Assembly: GCF_011799805.1 (NCBI RefSeq)
Contig: NZ_WXUB01000003.1
Location: 372,001-436,000 of the forward strand
From: Maribellus sediminis
Lineage (GTDB): Bacteria; Bacteroidota; Bacteroidia; Bacteroidales; Prolixibacteraceae
DNA: 64,000 nucleotides
Reading direction: 5' to 3'
The notes beneath the pieces are model-generated. The model did not search any database and was not told the origin of the DNA. It saw nothing but the letters and a program-made list of their open reading frames with translations. The translations under genes and the position numbers were made by a program. Positions 44,290 to 53,896 of the stretch are shown piece by piece (the stretch's first letter is position 1; each line of letters begins with the position of its first letter).

Positions 44290-46722
44290 ATGAAAACTAT
44301 CATTCCTGTCTTACTCCTGCTTGTGCTGTTTTCAGCCTGCTCAACTTCTGAAAAAGAAGTTCGAAAAGTATACACTTTAAGCAACAATTGGAAGTTCACC
44401 CGAGGTGAAGTTTCAAACGCTGAAAAGCCTGATTTTAATGCCGATGCCTGGGAAACAGTCTCTGTTCCTCACGACTGGGCCATAAAAGGTCCGTTCGATA
44501 AAGAAATTGACAAACAAACCGTAATGATTACTCAAAACCAGGAGAAAGTTGCTACCGAAAAGACCGGAAGAACGGGCTCTTTGCCCTACATCGGAGTCGG
44601 TTGGTACCGCAAAACTTTTGAAGTACCCGCATTCGAAGCCGGCAAAAAAGCACTGCTGGTTTTCGACGGTGCCATGAGTGAACCTCAGGTTTTTATAAAT
44701 GGCCAAAAAGTAGGCGAATGGAAATACGGTTACGCCTATTTCTATTTTGATATCTCAGACTATTTGAAGCAAGGCGAAGAAAATCTGCTGGCCGTCCGGC
44801 TTGAAAATAAAGGTGAGTCATCGCGCTGGTATCCGGGTGCCGGTATTTACCGAAAGGTTCAGCTTATTGTGAAAAATGATGTTGGTTTTGATCAATGGGG
44901 AACGTTTATTACTACGCCATTTATTTCTGATGAGTTGGCACAGGTAAACATTAAAACCGATATTTCGGGCGATGATCTTAAACTGGTTACCGATATAAAA
45001 GATGCCAATGGCAAAGTGGTTGCTACAGGAACCACCGAGCGAAAATTCGGCGATCGTATGGTGCAAAATATTGCAGTTAACCAACCTCAGCGCTGGGGAA
45101 TTGAAACACCTAACCTGTACACGGCTAACATGAAATTGTTCCGTGGAAATCAATTGGTTGATGAACAAAACATTCGCTTTGGTATCCGCAGTGTTGAATA
45201 CGAGCGAGGCAAGGGATTGATCCTTAACGGTGAAGTTACCAAGTTTAAAGGCGTTTGCCTGCATCACGATCTTGGTCCCCTGGGAGCCGCGGTTAACCGT
45301 GCCGCCTTAAAACGCCAACTCACCATTCTAAAAGATATGGGCTGTAATGCCATTCGTTCGTCACACAACATGCCGTCGATGGAGCAACTTGAACTGTGCG
45401 ATGAAATGGGTTTTCTCATGCTTGCTGAAAGTTTTGATGAGTGGGCCCGCCCAAAAGTAAAAAACGGATACAACCGCTTTTTTAACGACTGGGCCGAAAA
45501 AGATGTGGTGAACCTGGTGCGTGCCACACGCAATCATCCGAGTATTGTTATGTGGAGTGCCGGAAACGAAGTCCCCGATCAATGGGGAAACCAGGGAATT
45601 AAAATCGCAAAATGGTTGCAGGATCTCTTCCATCGCGAAGATCCAACACGACCTGTAACAATGGGAATGGATCAGGTTGCAAACACCTTGAAAAACGGTT
45701 TTGGTGCCATTTGGGATGTTCCCGGATTGAACTACCGCCTGCCACTTTACGATGAAGCTTACGAACGATTTCCGCAAGGTTTTATTATGGGTTCCGAAAC
45801 AGCCTCAACAGTTAGTTCGAGGGGAATTTATAAGTTTCCGGTCGAAGAATTCAAGCAGAAAAAGTATCCCGACGGACAATGTTCGTCCTACGATTTGGAA
45901 GCGTGCTGGTGGTCGAACATCCCCGATGCCGACTTTGCATGGCAGGACGATTACGACTGGGTAATCGGAGAATTTGTGTGGACAGGCTTTGATTATTTAG
46001 GTGAGCCAACTCCTTACGATGAGTACTGGCCATCGCGTAGTTCATATTTCGGAATCTGCGATTTGGCAGGGCTTCCGAAAGATCGCTACTATTTATACCG
46101 TAGCAGATGGAACACAGAAGATGAAACCCTGCATATTCTCCCTCACTGGAATTGGGAAGGTCGCGAAGGAGAAGTTACACCGGTATTTGCTTACACCAAT
46201 TACAACAGCGCCGAATTATTTGTAAACGGCAAAAGCCAGGGCATTCAGAAAAAGAGTAAGGAAACATTACTTTCCCGCAACAGGCTGATGTGGACTGATG
46301 TAAAATATGAACCAGGAACTATAAAAATAGTAGCCTTTGACGACAAAGGAAATCCGGCTACTGAAAAGGAAATCCATACTGCCGGTGCACCTCATCATTT
46401 TGTTTTAAATGCTGATCGGACAGAAATTGACGCGGATGGAAACGACCTCAGTTACATAACGGTTTCGGTAGTTGATAAAGATGGCAACCTTTGTCCGAAT
46501 GCAGAAAACCAGTTAAACTTTGAAGTTGAAGGTGCCGGAGATTTCAAAGCTGTCTGCAACGGCGACGCCACTTCGCTCGAAATGTTCCATTTGCCTACTA
46601 TGAAAGCATTTGGAGGTAAACTGGTGGTTACTGTACAATCTCAGGAAGAAGCTGGAAAAATTACTCTCCGTGTAAAAAGTGAGGATTTGGAAACCGGTCA
46701 AATTGAAATAAATTGCATATAA
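44290..46722 (+). CDS. Glycoside hydrolase family 2 beta-galactosidase-like lipoprotein
   Basis: 810 residues with a lipoprotein signal (LLVLFSAC). The domain order is a jelly-roll sugar-binding domain (about 30-210, VPHDWAIKGPFD), an immunoglobulin-like domain (215-310), a TIM barrel (315-600), then a DUF4982-like and a final beta domain. Catalytic acid/base is Glu in WSAGNEVPDQW and the nucleophile is probably Glu in IMGSETAST. It is the first gene of a three-gene operon with two sulfatases (gaps 27 and 26 bases), which suggests removal of galactose-like units from a sulfated glycan. Exact specificity cannot be read from sequence. Confidence 0.9.
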   Translation: MKTIIPVLLLLVLFSACSTSEKEVRKVYTLSNNWKFTRGEVSNAEKPDFNADAWETVSVPHDWAIKGPFDKEIDKQTVMITQNQEKVATEKTGRTGSLPYIGVGWYRKTFEVPAFEAGKKALLVFDGAMSEPQVFINGQKVGEWKYGYAYFYFDISDYLKQGEENLLAVRLENKGESSRWYPGAGIYRKVQLIVKNDVGFDQWGTFITTPFISDELAQVNIKTDISGDDLKLVTDIKDANGKVVATGTTERKFGDRMVQNIAVNQPQRWGIETPNLYTANMKLFRGNQLVDEQNIRFGIRSVEYERGKGLILNGEVTKFKGVCLHHDLGPLGAAVNRAALKRQLTILKDMGCNAIRSSHNMPSMEQLELCDEMGFLMLAESFDEWARPKVKNGYNRFFNDWAEKDVVNLVRATRNHPSIVMWSAGNEVPDQWGNQGIKIAKWLQDLFHREDPTRPVTMGMDQVANTLKNGFGAIWDVPGLNYRLPLYDEAYERFPQGFIMGSETASTVSSRGIYKFPVEEFKQKKYPDGQCSSYDLEACWWSNIPDADFAWQDDYDWVIGEFVWTGFDYLGEPTPYDEYWPSRSSYFGICDLAGLPKDRYYLYRSRWNTEDETLHILPHWNWEGREGEVTPVFAYTNYNSAELFVNGKSQGIQKKSKETLLSRNRLMWTDVKYEPGTIKIVAFDDKGNPATEKEIHTAGAPHHFVLNADRTEIDADGNDLSYITVSVVDKDGNLCPNAENQLNFEVEGAGDFKAVCNGDATSLEMFHLPTMKAFGGKLVVTVQSQEEAGKITLRVKSEDLETGQIEINCI

Positions 46723-46749
46723 TTGTAATTGTTTTTAAATATTTTAAAA

Positions 46750-48192
46750 ATGAAAAAATCAATTCTTCTCATTTACCTCCTCTCCTTTTTATTGATTTCC
46801 TGTAATTCATCAAGCAAGCAGGAGAAGGCTGAAACGCAAAAACCAAACATTGTCTACATTCTTGCCGACGATCTTGGCTACGGCGATTTAAGTTGTTACG
46901 GGCAAACACATTTCAGTACACCAAATATCGACAAACTGGCCAGCGAAGGAATGTTGTTCACACAGCATTACGCAGGAACAACTGTTTGTGCACCTTCACG
47001 CTCAGCGCTGATGACCGGCCAGCATACCGGGCACACACCAATTCGAGGCAACAAAGGTTGGGAACCGGAAGGTCAGTGGCCCATTTCAGAGGATGCATTT
47101 ACGATGGCAGAAATGTTAAAAAATGCAGGTTATGCAACCGGAGCTTTTGGTAAATGGGGATTGGGCTATATCGATACCGAGGGAGATCCAAACAAACAGG
47201 GTTTCGATAAGTTTTATGGCTATAACTGTCAGAGTTTGGCACATAATTACTACCCGGGTCATTTATGGGATAACCACGAAAAAATAATACTGAATGAAAA
47301 CTCTGAGGATAAATTCGGGACCTACGCACCTGACCTGATTCATGCCGAGGCACTTCAGTTTATTGAAGAAAATAAAGACAAGCCTTTCTTCTTGTATTAT
47401 CCAACCACAATTCCTCATGCAGAATTGTTACTTCCTGAAGAAAATCTGGCAAAATACAGGGGTAAATATGAACCTGAAAAAGTGTATAAGGGAGCTGAAC
47501 CGGGTGACAATAATTTCCGGTTGGGACGTTATGGTTCACAGCCTGAATCGCATGCAGCTTTTGCCGCGATGGTTGATTACCTCGATGTTCAGGTTGGTGA
47601 AATCATTGCCAAACTCAAAGAAGAAGGAATCTACGACAACACCTTGATCATATTTACTTCGGATAACGGGCCACATCTTGAAGGTGGAGCCGATCCCGAT
47701 TATTTCAACAGCAACGGGCCGCTAAAAGGCTACAAGCGTGATTTATACGAAGGTGGAATTCGCGTTCCGATGATTGCTGTTTGGAATGGAAAGATTGTTG
47801 CCGGATCTACCAGCGATCACATTTCAGCTTTTTGGGACGTATTTCCGACTGTAGCTGAACTGAGCGGTAATCCTGCGCCTGAAAATATCGATGGAATCTC
47901 ATTCCTGCCTACCTTGCTCGGAAAGGAACAGCCCGAGCACGAATACATGTACTGGGAATTTCATGAAATGGGAGGCCGCCAGGCTGTACGAAAAGGCAAT
48001 TGGAAACTGGTGAAATATAATGTGAGAAATCCGGAAAAAACAAGTGTGGAATTGTATGATTTGAGTACCGATATTGGTGAAGAAAACAACGTTGCAGCCG
48101 AACATCCGGAACTGGTAAACGAGCTGCAACAAATTATGGATTCATCGCATACTGAATCGGAAGTCTTTCCATTTCAACAAACGTCAAATTAA
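46750..48192 (+). CDS. Sulfatase (S1 family, Cys-type), lipoprotein
   Basis: 480 residues from the ATG at 46750; a TTG 21 bases upstream would spoil the lipoprotein signal (LLSFLLISC). The core shows metal-binding YILADDLGYGDLSCYG, the formylglycine site CAPSRSALMTG, FGKWGLGYI, LIIFTSDNGPH and a C-terminal NWKLVKYN...LYDLSTD. DLGYGDLSCYGQ resembles N-acetylgalactosamine-6-sulfatase-like enzymes, but subfamily cannot be fixed by eye. It lies between the GH2 and a second sulfatase, so they probably act on the same polymer in the periplasm or at the surface. Confidence 0.92.
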   Translation: MKKSILLIYLLSFLLISCNSSSKQEKAETQKPNIVYILADDLGYGDLSCYGQTHFSTPNIDKLASEGMLFTQHYAGTTVCAPSRSALMTGQHTGHTPIRGNKGWEPEGQWPISEDAFTMAEMLKNAGYATGAFGKWGLGYIDTEGDPNKQGFDKFYGYNCQSLAHNYYPGHLWDNHEKIILNENSEDKFGTYAPDLIHAEALQFIEENKDKPFFLYYPTTIPHAELLLPEENLAKYRGKYEPEKVYKGAEPGDNNFRLGRYGSQPESHAAFAAMVDYLDVQVGEIIAKLKEEGIYDNTLIIFTSDNGPHLEGGADPDYFNSNGPLKGYKRDLYEGGIRVPMIAVWNGKIVAGSTSDHISAFWDVFPTVAELSGNPAPENIDGISFLPTLLGKEQPEHEYMYWEFHEMGGRQAVRKGNWKLVKYNVRNPEKTSVELYDLSTDIGEENNVAAEHPELVNELQQIMDSSHTESEVFPFQQTSN

Positions 48193-48218
48193 AACACCGC
48201 TTAAACGATCTGTTTATC

Positions 48219-49802
48219 ATGAGTTTAAAAATCCACAATATTCTTCCTTTTGTTGCACTTTTCCTTGTATTTCAGTCGTGCAAAAGCACTGAAGAGGAAA
48301 AAGCAAAGCCCAACGTGCTTTTCATTTTGGCCGATGATTTTGGCTACCACGATATGAGCGTAATGGGAAGTAAATACTATGAAACTCCAAATATCGACAG
48401 AATTGCAACCGAAGGGATGATCTTTACCGACGGATATGCCGCCTGCCAGGTTTGCAGTCCTTCCAGGGCAAGTATCATGACAGGTAAGTTTGCGGCGCGA
48501 CACGGAATTACGGACTGGATTGGTGCAGCCACCGGAGAGAAGTGGAGAAATGCCGGACGTTCAAACCAGTTACTTCCTCCGGAATACAACCATGCATTAA
48601 ATAAAGATTACATTACCTTGCCGGAAGCGATGAAGGAAGCCGGCTATCGCACTTTCTTTGCCGGGAAATGGCACCTTGGAGAAAAAGGTTCGTGGCCCGA
48701 AGATCACGGATTCGACATCAATAAAGGCGGTTGGGATGTTGGCAGCCCCATGGGAGGCTATTTTGCACCCTGGGAAAATCCAAACCTGGAGAGCGGCCCC
48801 GATGGCGAAAACCTGAGTATGCGACTTGCCCGGGAAACTGTTGACTTCATAAAAGCAAATAAAGACACGGCATTTTTCGCCTACCTCTCATTTTATGCGG
48901 TTCACGGACCGATTCAAACCACGCAGGAGAAGTGGGCAAAATACCGGCAAAAAGCAGAAGAGCAGGGCATTCCTGAAACCGGATTTAAAATGGGGCATTT
49001 CCTACCCATTCGCCAGGTGCAGGACAACCCGATTTACGGTGGGCTGGTAGAAACCATGGACGATGCAGTTGGCGTGGTTCTCAAAGCGCTCGACGAAATG
49101 GGACTGGCCGAAAACACCATTGTAATTTTTACATCGGATAACGGCGGTGTATCTGCCGGCGATGCATTTGCAACATCCAACCTCCCGCTTCGTGGTGGTA
49201 AAGGTTATCAGTTTGAAGGTGGAATTCGAGAACCTTATTTCATAAAAGTTCCGGGAATGGGTAACGGACAAAAATGCGTTACTCCGGTAAGCGGAACCGA
49301 TTTCTACCCTACCATACTCGATTTGGTTGGAGCTCAGCTAAAACCTGAAGAACATAATGACGGCGTTAGTCTTCTGCCCTTGTTAAAAGGTGAAAACATT
49401 GCCGAACGTCCGCTTATCTGGCATTATCCGCACTACGGAAACCAGGGAGGCGAACCGTCTTCGATTATTCGCGAAGGCGACTGGAAACTGATCCACTATT
49501 ACGAAGACGGTCACGAAGAATTATATAACCTGAAAAACGATATCAGCGAAACCAGTGATCTGGCAGCTGAATTTCAGGATAAAAAAGAGGCACTGAGCAA
49601 AAAACTTTTTGCTATGCTCGATGAAATGGGAGCCAGATACCCGGAACGCGACCCGGAATGGACACAGGAAAAAGAGGATGCCCACATGAAAAATGTGATA
49701 GAAAAACGCTGGCCTCAATTGGAAAAGCAACGTCTGCAGTTTTTGTCTCCTGACTTCGACCCGGAAAACAATTGGTGGGGCAGCAAGGTAACAAGGGACT
49801 AA
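48219..49802 (+). CDS. Sulfatase (S1 family, Cys-type), lipoprotein
   Basis: 527 residues: lipoprotein signal with VFQSC, the core VLFILADDFGYHDMSVMG, the formylglycine site CSPSRASIMTG, FAGKWHLGEKG, VIFTSDNGG and a C-terminal GDWKLIHYYEDG...LYNLKND. It differs clearly from the preceding sulfatase (longer middle, GHFLPIRQVQDNPIYGGLVE), so the two probably remove sulfates at different positions. It is the last gene of the operon and converges with the large Cache protein gene 14 bases away. Confidence 0.92.
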   Translation: MSLKIHNILPFVALFLVFQSCKSTEEEKAKPNVLFILADDFGYHDMSVMGSKYYETPNIDRIATEGMIFTDGYAACQVCSPSRASIMTGKFAARHGITDWIGAATGEKWRNAGRSNQLLPPEYNHALNKDYITLPEAMKEAGYRTFFAGKWHLGEKGSWPEDHGFDINKGGWDVGSPMGGYFAPWENPNLESGPDGENLSMRLARETVDFIKANKDTAFFAYLSFYAVHGPIQTTQEKWAKYRQKAEEQGIPETGFKMGHFLPIRQVQDNPIYGGLVETMDDAVGVVLKALDEMGLAENTIVIFTSDNGGVSAGDAFATSNLPLRGGKGYQFEGGIREPYFIKVPGMGNGQKCVTPVSGTDFYPTILDLVGAQLKPEEHNDGVSLLPLLKGENIAERPLIWHYPHYGNQGGEPSSIIREGDWKLIHYYEDGHEELYNLKNDISETSDLAAEFQDKKEALSKKLFAMLDEMGARYPERDPEWTQEKEDAHMKNVIEKRWPQLEKQRLQFLSPDFDPENNWWGSKVTRD

Positions 49803-49816
49803 ATTTCAACTGTAAA

Positions 49817-52800
49817 TCAGCTTTGTTTGGAAGCAGCTGTTAGCCAGTTGGTGTCCATTAATTTGGCAGCACCTGAAAACAGTGCAACTACACCGGTGAG
49901 TATGCCGACCACACGCTCAACGGACGTTCCCTGCGATATAAACATAAAGGCTACCAATGGGACCAACACCAGCAAAATCAGGTAACGGGTATTTTTCCAT
50001 TTGCCTTCTTTGCTCAATCGTTGTTCCAGCATGTTGGTTTCTTCCTGATTGACCGAATATTTCAGAAAATACCTGAAACTTGGCGTAAAAATCCCCGGTG
50101 AAGGTTCAATGTAAATCAAACCTTTCATTCGCAGCCGGTTGATCAGGAACCGGTTTTTCAGGTTCATCATTCCATCGTCGGCCAGGTCGAATAAAATCAG
50201 TTTTTCCATTTGGCTTAAGTTGTTCCAAATGTAGCTGTACTGCAGTTTTAACAGGTGAACATCGGCAAGCAGTTGTTCTTCCGAATCAGCGGCAAATTCA
50301 CTTCTCTCGTGCAGGTCCTTTAATAGTGCATGTTCATCAATCGATCCGGTAAAACGATAGAATTTACTGAACAGGTATTTCAAGTCGGCTAAATAATTAT
50401 CGATATGCATTTCTTCTTCCTGCTTAACCTTTTTATCCGAGAGAAGATCATTAAAATACTCTTCAATAAAATCAAGATCATAAGGCATCTCGATAATAAT
50501 CTTCCGTGTCTCAGTCCGAATCAGATCTTTTAGTTTTGGAAGAATTGTAGCTGCCAGTTTATACTTCAACAGGTATTCATCAAGACCGCTTATCCATATT
50601 GTCTTTTTATGTTGAGGCAGGTAGTTAAGTTCATTTAAATCCATTTCCAACAACTCCTGAATTGACAGCTTTAAAATCGAAAATTCTTCCAGCATTCCAG
50701 CATATTTCCGGCCATTGAATGCCACCAGTAAAATACGCGAGATATCATCATGATCGGTAATATCAGTCCATTTAGGGCTTGCAGGATATTTCCATTTTGC
50801 AATGACGGTTCCCAACACCAATTCGGCCAGATAATAAAAAACAATCCAGGTAAAAAGTATCCACAACAATGCCGGAATTGCAATTAAAACAATGAGTTTG
50901 AACACTTTCAGAAAGACTTTACCAAAACTCCGCTTGGCATGAACCTGAACCGCACCTTCAAATCCGGGTGAGGTATAGGTAAGTGTATCCTTGAATTCCC
51001 ATGTGTTCCTGTTGTTTCGGTTCTGGATCAATGCCATCAGATAATCGTCTCTGGTTAGCGGACTTTTTAGTTCGCGATACCAGCGATCGAAATTCTTGTT
51101 TGTAAGATAGTTGTAGGCTTTATCCAGCAAAATATTCACAAATCCGGCTTTGCTGTACTCCGGGGAATAAAGCGTAGTATCCCCGATATGATTTACAAAA
51201 TAGCCATCAATATCGCTTCCATTCGAAGCCTGTGCCCATTTACTTAATTCGTGCTCGTTGTGATTTTTCAACAACTCAAGATTCGATTGAGCCAAATGAA
51301 TCATGGCCTCCCTTTTACTCAAAATATGCTCCTGGTTTTTGATGCTGTAATAATAAGTTACCACCGGAATTACAGATAAACCTGTGAGCCAGAAAAACAT
51401 ATAAGTACGATAGGCCTTTCGGGCTGAGAACTTTGCAAAACGTTTTAAAAGTGGCCAGTCCGGTCTTTTAATTTGACCGTGAAAAAATGCGACAAAAGCA
51501 ATCGAAGTAAAGACGAGCACTATAACAGCTACAGCAATTAATCCCGCCAAACTTGAAAGTGCAAGTACCAGCATCAGCAATGCGATAATACCGGATGATG
51601 TCCAAAATGCACTATCGAAACCATCTTTTTTAAACAAGGTATAGGCAAAAACTCCTCCGACAGCGATGAGGATGAGCTGAACGATCAAATTCCCCATTGG
51701 CCTGTGAACAAGAACTGAAAGGCTTATTTGTAACAGCAATAAAACCAGCTGTATCAATAACATCCAAATGTATTTTTCTCTTTTTGCGTTTTGATAAATC
51801 AGCCATTCAAACGACCAGTTTTTCGATCGCATAAAGGTTTTTGGTGTGCCGAGGTGCTGAATGATCTGCATCCCGATAATAACACTGATAAAAGTGATCA
51901 GGATAAAATAGAAGGTAAACAGGTACAGCCGTGTGTTTTTATTGTCGAGGTACTGCAGATCGATGAGCGTAATGTGGTAAAGCGGCAAATCTTTCAAGGG
52001 CACAATTTGAGCCAGCCACTGCCTTTCGTTATAGGTGATTCTGGCACGTTCAACAGTTCGGTAATTAATGCTTCCTGCTATGCGCGGGTTATGATTGCTT
52101 TCTACCAGAAAATTCTCGTGTAATATTTTGTTCTGGTTAGAGTGATACATAACTTCTCCTTTTTTATCGATAACAATAAAGGCCACATCTTTTGGTAAAA
52201 TCTGGTCGTAAAGTGATGGCAAGTGTGTCGTAATTGCCATGTATGGAGTCTTTTGATGCAGGAAACTATCAGGATCTGCCAAACGAAACGACACCGCAGT
52301 TTCTTTTGATCCCGTGTTGTAAGATTTTATCGATTCGATAAAGAAAGATTCAAATTCGGTGTGATTATCAGTGTTGCAAGCCCAACTCTTTTTGCGGTCT
52401 TTTACATTTTTGAAATAATTACGCTGGGAGAGATCGAGCAAAACGAGGTTTGAAAATGCTGTTCGCGTAACTGCTTTTATAGCTTTTCCTTCCTCAGTCA
52501 TAAAAAGGATCTCGTTAAAAGGAACGGAATCACGGTAAATCTTCTGATCAACCGAATATTTTTTATCGGAAGAAAGATATTTATTAACGGTTCTGTAGCA
52601 TTTATCCTTATCGTGAACAATCGTTCTTGCCAGTTGAAATACGTGCCCCAGTTCGTTTTCGATATTCGAAGACAGTTTTTGTGATAGTTGCGCGATTCGT
52701 GTGTTTTGCTCATTTCTGTCAACCACATAATATTTCATGGTACCAATAAAAAGCAAGGCCAGCAAACTTGTTCCGAGAATAATAGAGACTGTAGTATTGT

Positions 52801-53689
52801 GGGCATCTTTTACGTTCAATCGCTCTTTTCGGTTGATGAAAACGATTTTCAGAATGGGCATACAAATTAGTAACAGCAGCAGAATACCGGATACAATTGT
52901 AAGAAGTTGGTTATTAATAGTTCGGGTCTTCTTTCTGAAGCTGCTGTCAGGAATCATCCCGGCCAGGTAAAAAGTCTCATCCAAAAACTTAATGGGCAGT
53001 ATCATCACATGGGTTTTCATCCCCTGGATTTCGAGCTCAGTAAAAACACCTCCCTGAGTTTTTTTAAGCGTGTCCTTTTTTAAAGCTTCGAAATCAGAAA
53101 TGTCGTTGACCACACTTCCATTCGAGTTATTGATCACTTCGTCAGAATCGAGTAAAGCGATATTTTCGAACAACTTATCGAACTTCAGATTTTCCATTAA
53201 TAGATCGATGGGAACCAGCGCAGATTTATAACTATGAATCAGACTATCATTAATGTGAAGTGAATTTTCAAAACTATTGTTCTTATTTACCGGAAAACCA
53301 ATATATGCTCCTTCGTCGTTTCTAACGTATGCCACCACCGAAACACTTTCCGTTTTTAGTTCCAAATCCGCTTCAAGGTTACCGATTACATCAGCTATTG
53401 AGCTTGAATCTTCTAAATTTGGACCAGTATTGAATGCTGTTGATAAGGAATCCAGTCTGGGCCGTAAAACATAAAATGGATAGTAATTTTTAATGTGCGT
53501 AACGTAGTACTCATTTTTCTTGTGCATGTTCTCCGCATATTCCTCTAATATCCGGAATCCACGTTCGGTAACCCGCATCTCCTGCTTTGGGATGTACAAC
53601 AGAAAGTAGGATGAATACAACAGGATCAGGAGTGCAATCACGATGATCCAGCTGAAATTAAATCTCGATTTCGCTCGTCTTAAGTTCAT
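49817..53689 (-). CDS. Large multi-membrane sensor-like protein with Cache domain and a P-loop-less ATPase-like region
   Basis: I take the ATG at 53689 (MNLRRAKSRFNFSWII, 1290 residues). Visible layout: helix 13-33; extracytoplasmic part 34-260; helices at 262-285 and 300-320; a second extracytoplasmic part 325-585 resembling a double Cache ligand-binding domain (QRNYFKNVKDRKKSW, AFIVIDKKGEVMYHS); several helices to about 785; a third extracytoplasmic part to about 940; one more helix; a cytoplasmic region near 985-1220; and two last helices. The cytoplasmic part has WISGLDEYL (Walker B-like) and a winged-helix-like LSQMEKLILFDLADDGMMN, yet no Walker A. No kinase, cyclase or methyl-accepting domain is seen. 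Function unknown. Confidence 0.7.
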   Translation of the reverse strand: MNLRRAKSRFNFSWIIVIALLILLYSSYFLLYIPKQEMRVTERGFRILEEYAENMHKKNEYYVTHIKNYYPFYVLRPRLDSLSTAFNTGPNLEDSSSIADVIGNLEADLELKTESVSVVAYVRNDEGAYIGFPVNKNNSFENSLHINDSLIHSYKSALVPIDLLMENLKFDKLFENIALLDSDEVINNSNGSVVNDISDFEALKKDTLKKTQGGVFTELEIQGMKTHVMILPIKFLDETFYLAGMIPDSSFRKKTRTINNQLLTIVSGILLLLLICMPILKIVFINRKERLNVKDAHNTTVSIILGTSLLALLFIGTMKYYVVDRNEQNTRIAQLSQKLSSNIENELGHVFQLARTIVHDKDKCYRTVNKYLSSDKKYSVDQKIYRDSVPFNEILFMTEEGKAIKAVTRTAFSNLVLLDLSQRNYFKNVKDRKKSWACNTDNHTEFESFFIESIKSYNTGSKETAVSFRLADPDSFLHQKTPYMAITTHLPSLYDQILPKDVAFIVIDKKGEVMYHSNQNKILHENFLVESNHNPRIAGSINYRTVERARITYNERQWLAQIVPLKDLPLYHITLIDLQYLDNKNTRLYLFTFYFILITFISVIIGMQIIQHLGTPKTFMRSKNWSFEWLIYQNAKREKYIWMLLIQLVLLLLQISLSVLVHRPMGNLIVQLILIAVGGVFAYTLFKKDGFDSAFWTSSGIIALLMLVLALSSLAGLIAVAVIVLVFTSIAFVAFFHGQIKRPDWPLLKRFAKFSARKAYRTYMFFWLTGLSVIPVVTYYYSIKNQEHILSKREAMIHLAQSNLELLKNHNEHELSKWAQASNGSDIDGYFVNHIGDTTLYSPEYSKAGFVNILLDKAYNYLTNKNFDRWYRELKSPLTRDDYLMALIQNRNNRNTWEFKDTLTYTSPGFEGAVQVHAKRSFGKVFLKVFKLIVLIAIPALLWILFTWIVFYYLAELVLGTVIAKWKYPASPKWTDITDHDDISRILLVAFNGRKYAGMLEEFSILKLSIQELLEMDLNELNYLPQHKKTIWISGLDEYLLKYKLAATILPKLKDLIRTETRKIIIEMPYDLDFIEEYFNDLLSDKKVKQEEEMHIDNYLADLKYLFSKFYRFTGSIDEHALLKDLHERSEFAADSEEQLLADVHLLKLQYSYIWNNLSQMEKLILFDLADDGMMNLKNRFLINRLRMKGLIYIEPSPGIFTPSFRYFLKYSVNQEETNMLEQRLSKEGKWKNTRYLILLVLVPLVAFMFISQGTSVERVVGILTGVVALFSGAAKLMDTNWLTAASKQS

Positions 53690-53896
53690 GAAGCGTCCTT
53701 GTTGAATGTGATTTAATGGTGCTCCTATCAACAAAGTTATGACATAAGCATATCAATGTCAATATCTTAAGCCTATTTAGAATATAAGAACAAAGCTTTC
53801 AAGGGTATCGCATAAAATTAAAACATGCTGAAAAAAGGTTAAAAAGGAAGCAGAATTATCCTTAATTTAGAGGCTTTAAAACTTAAACCAATTAAC

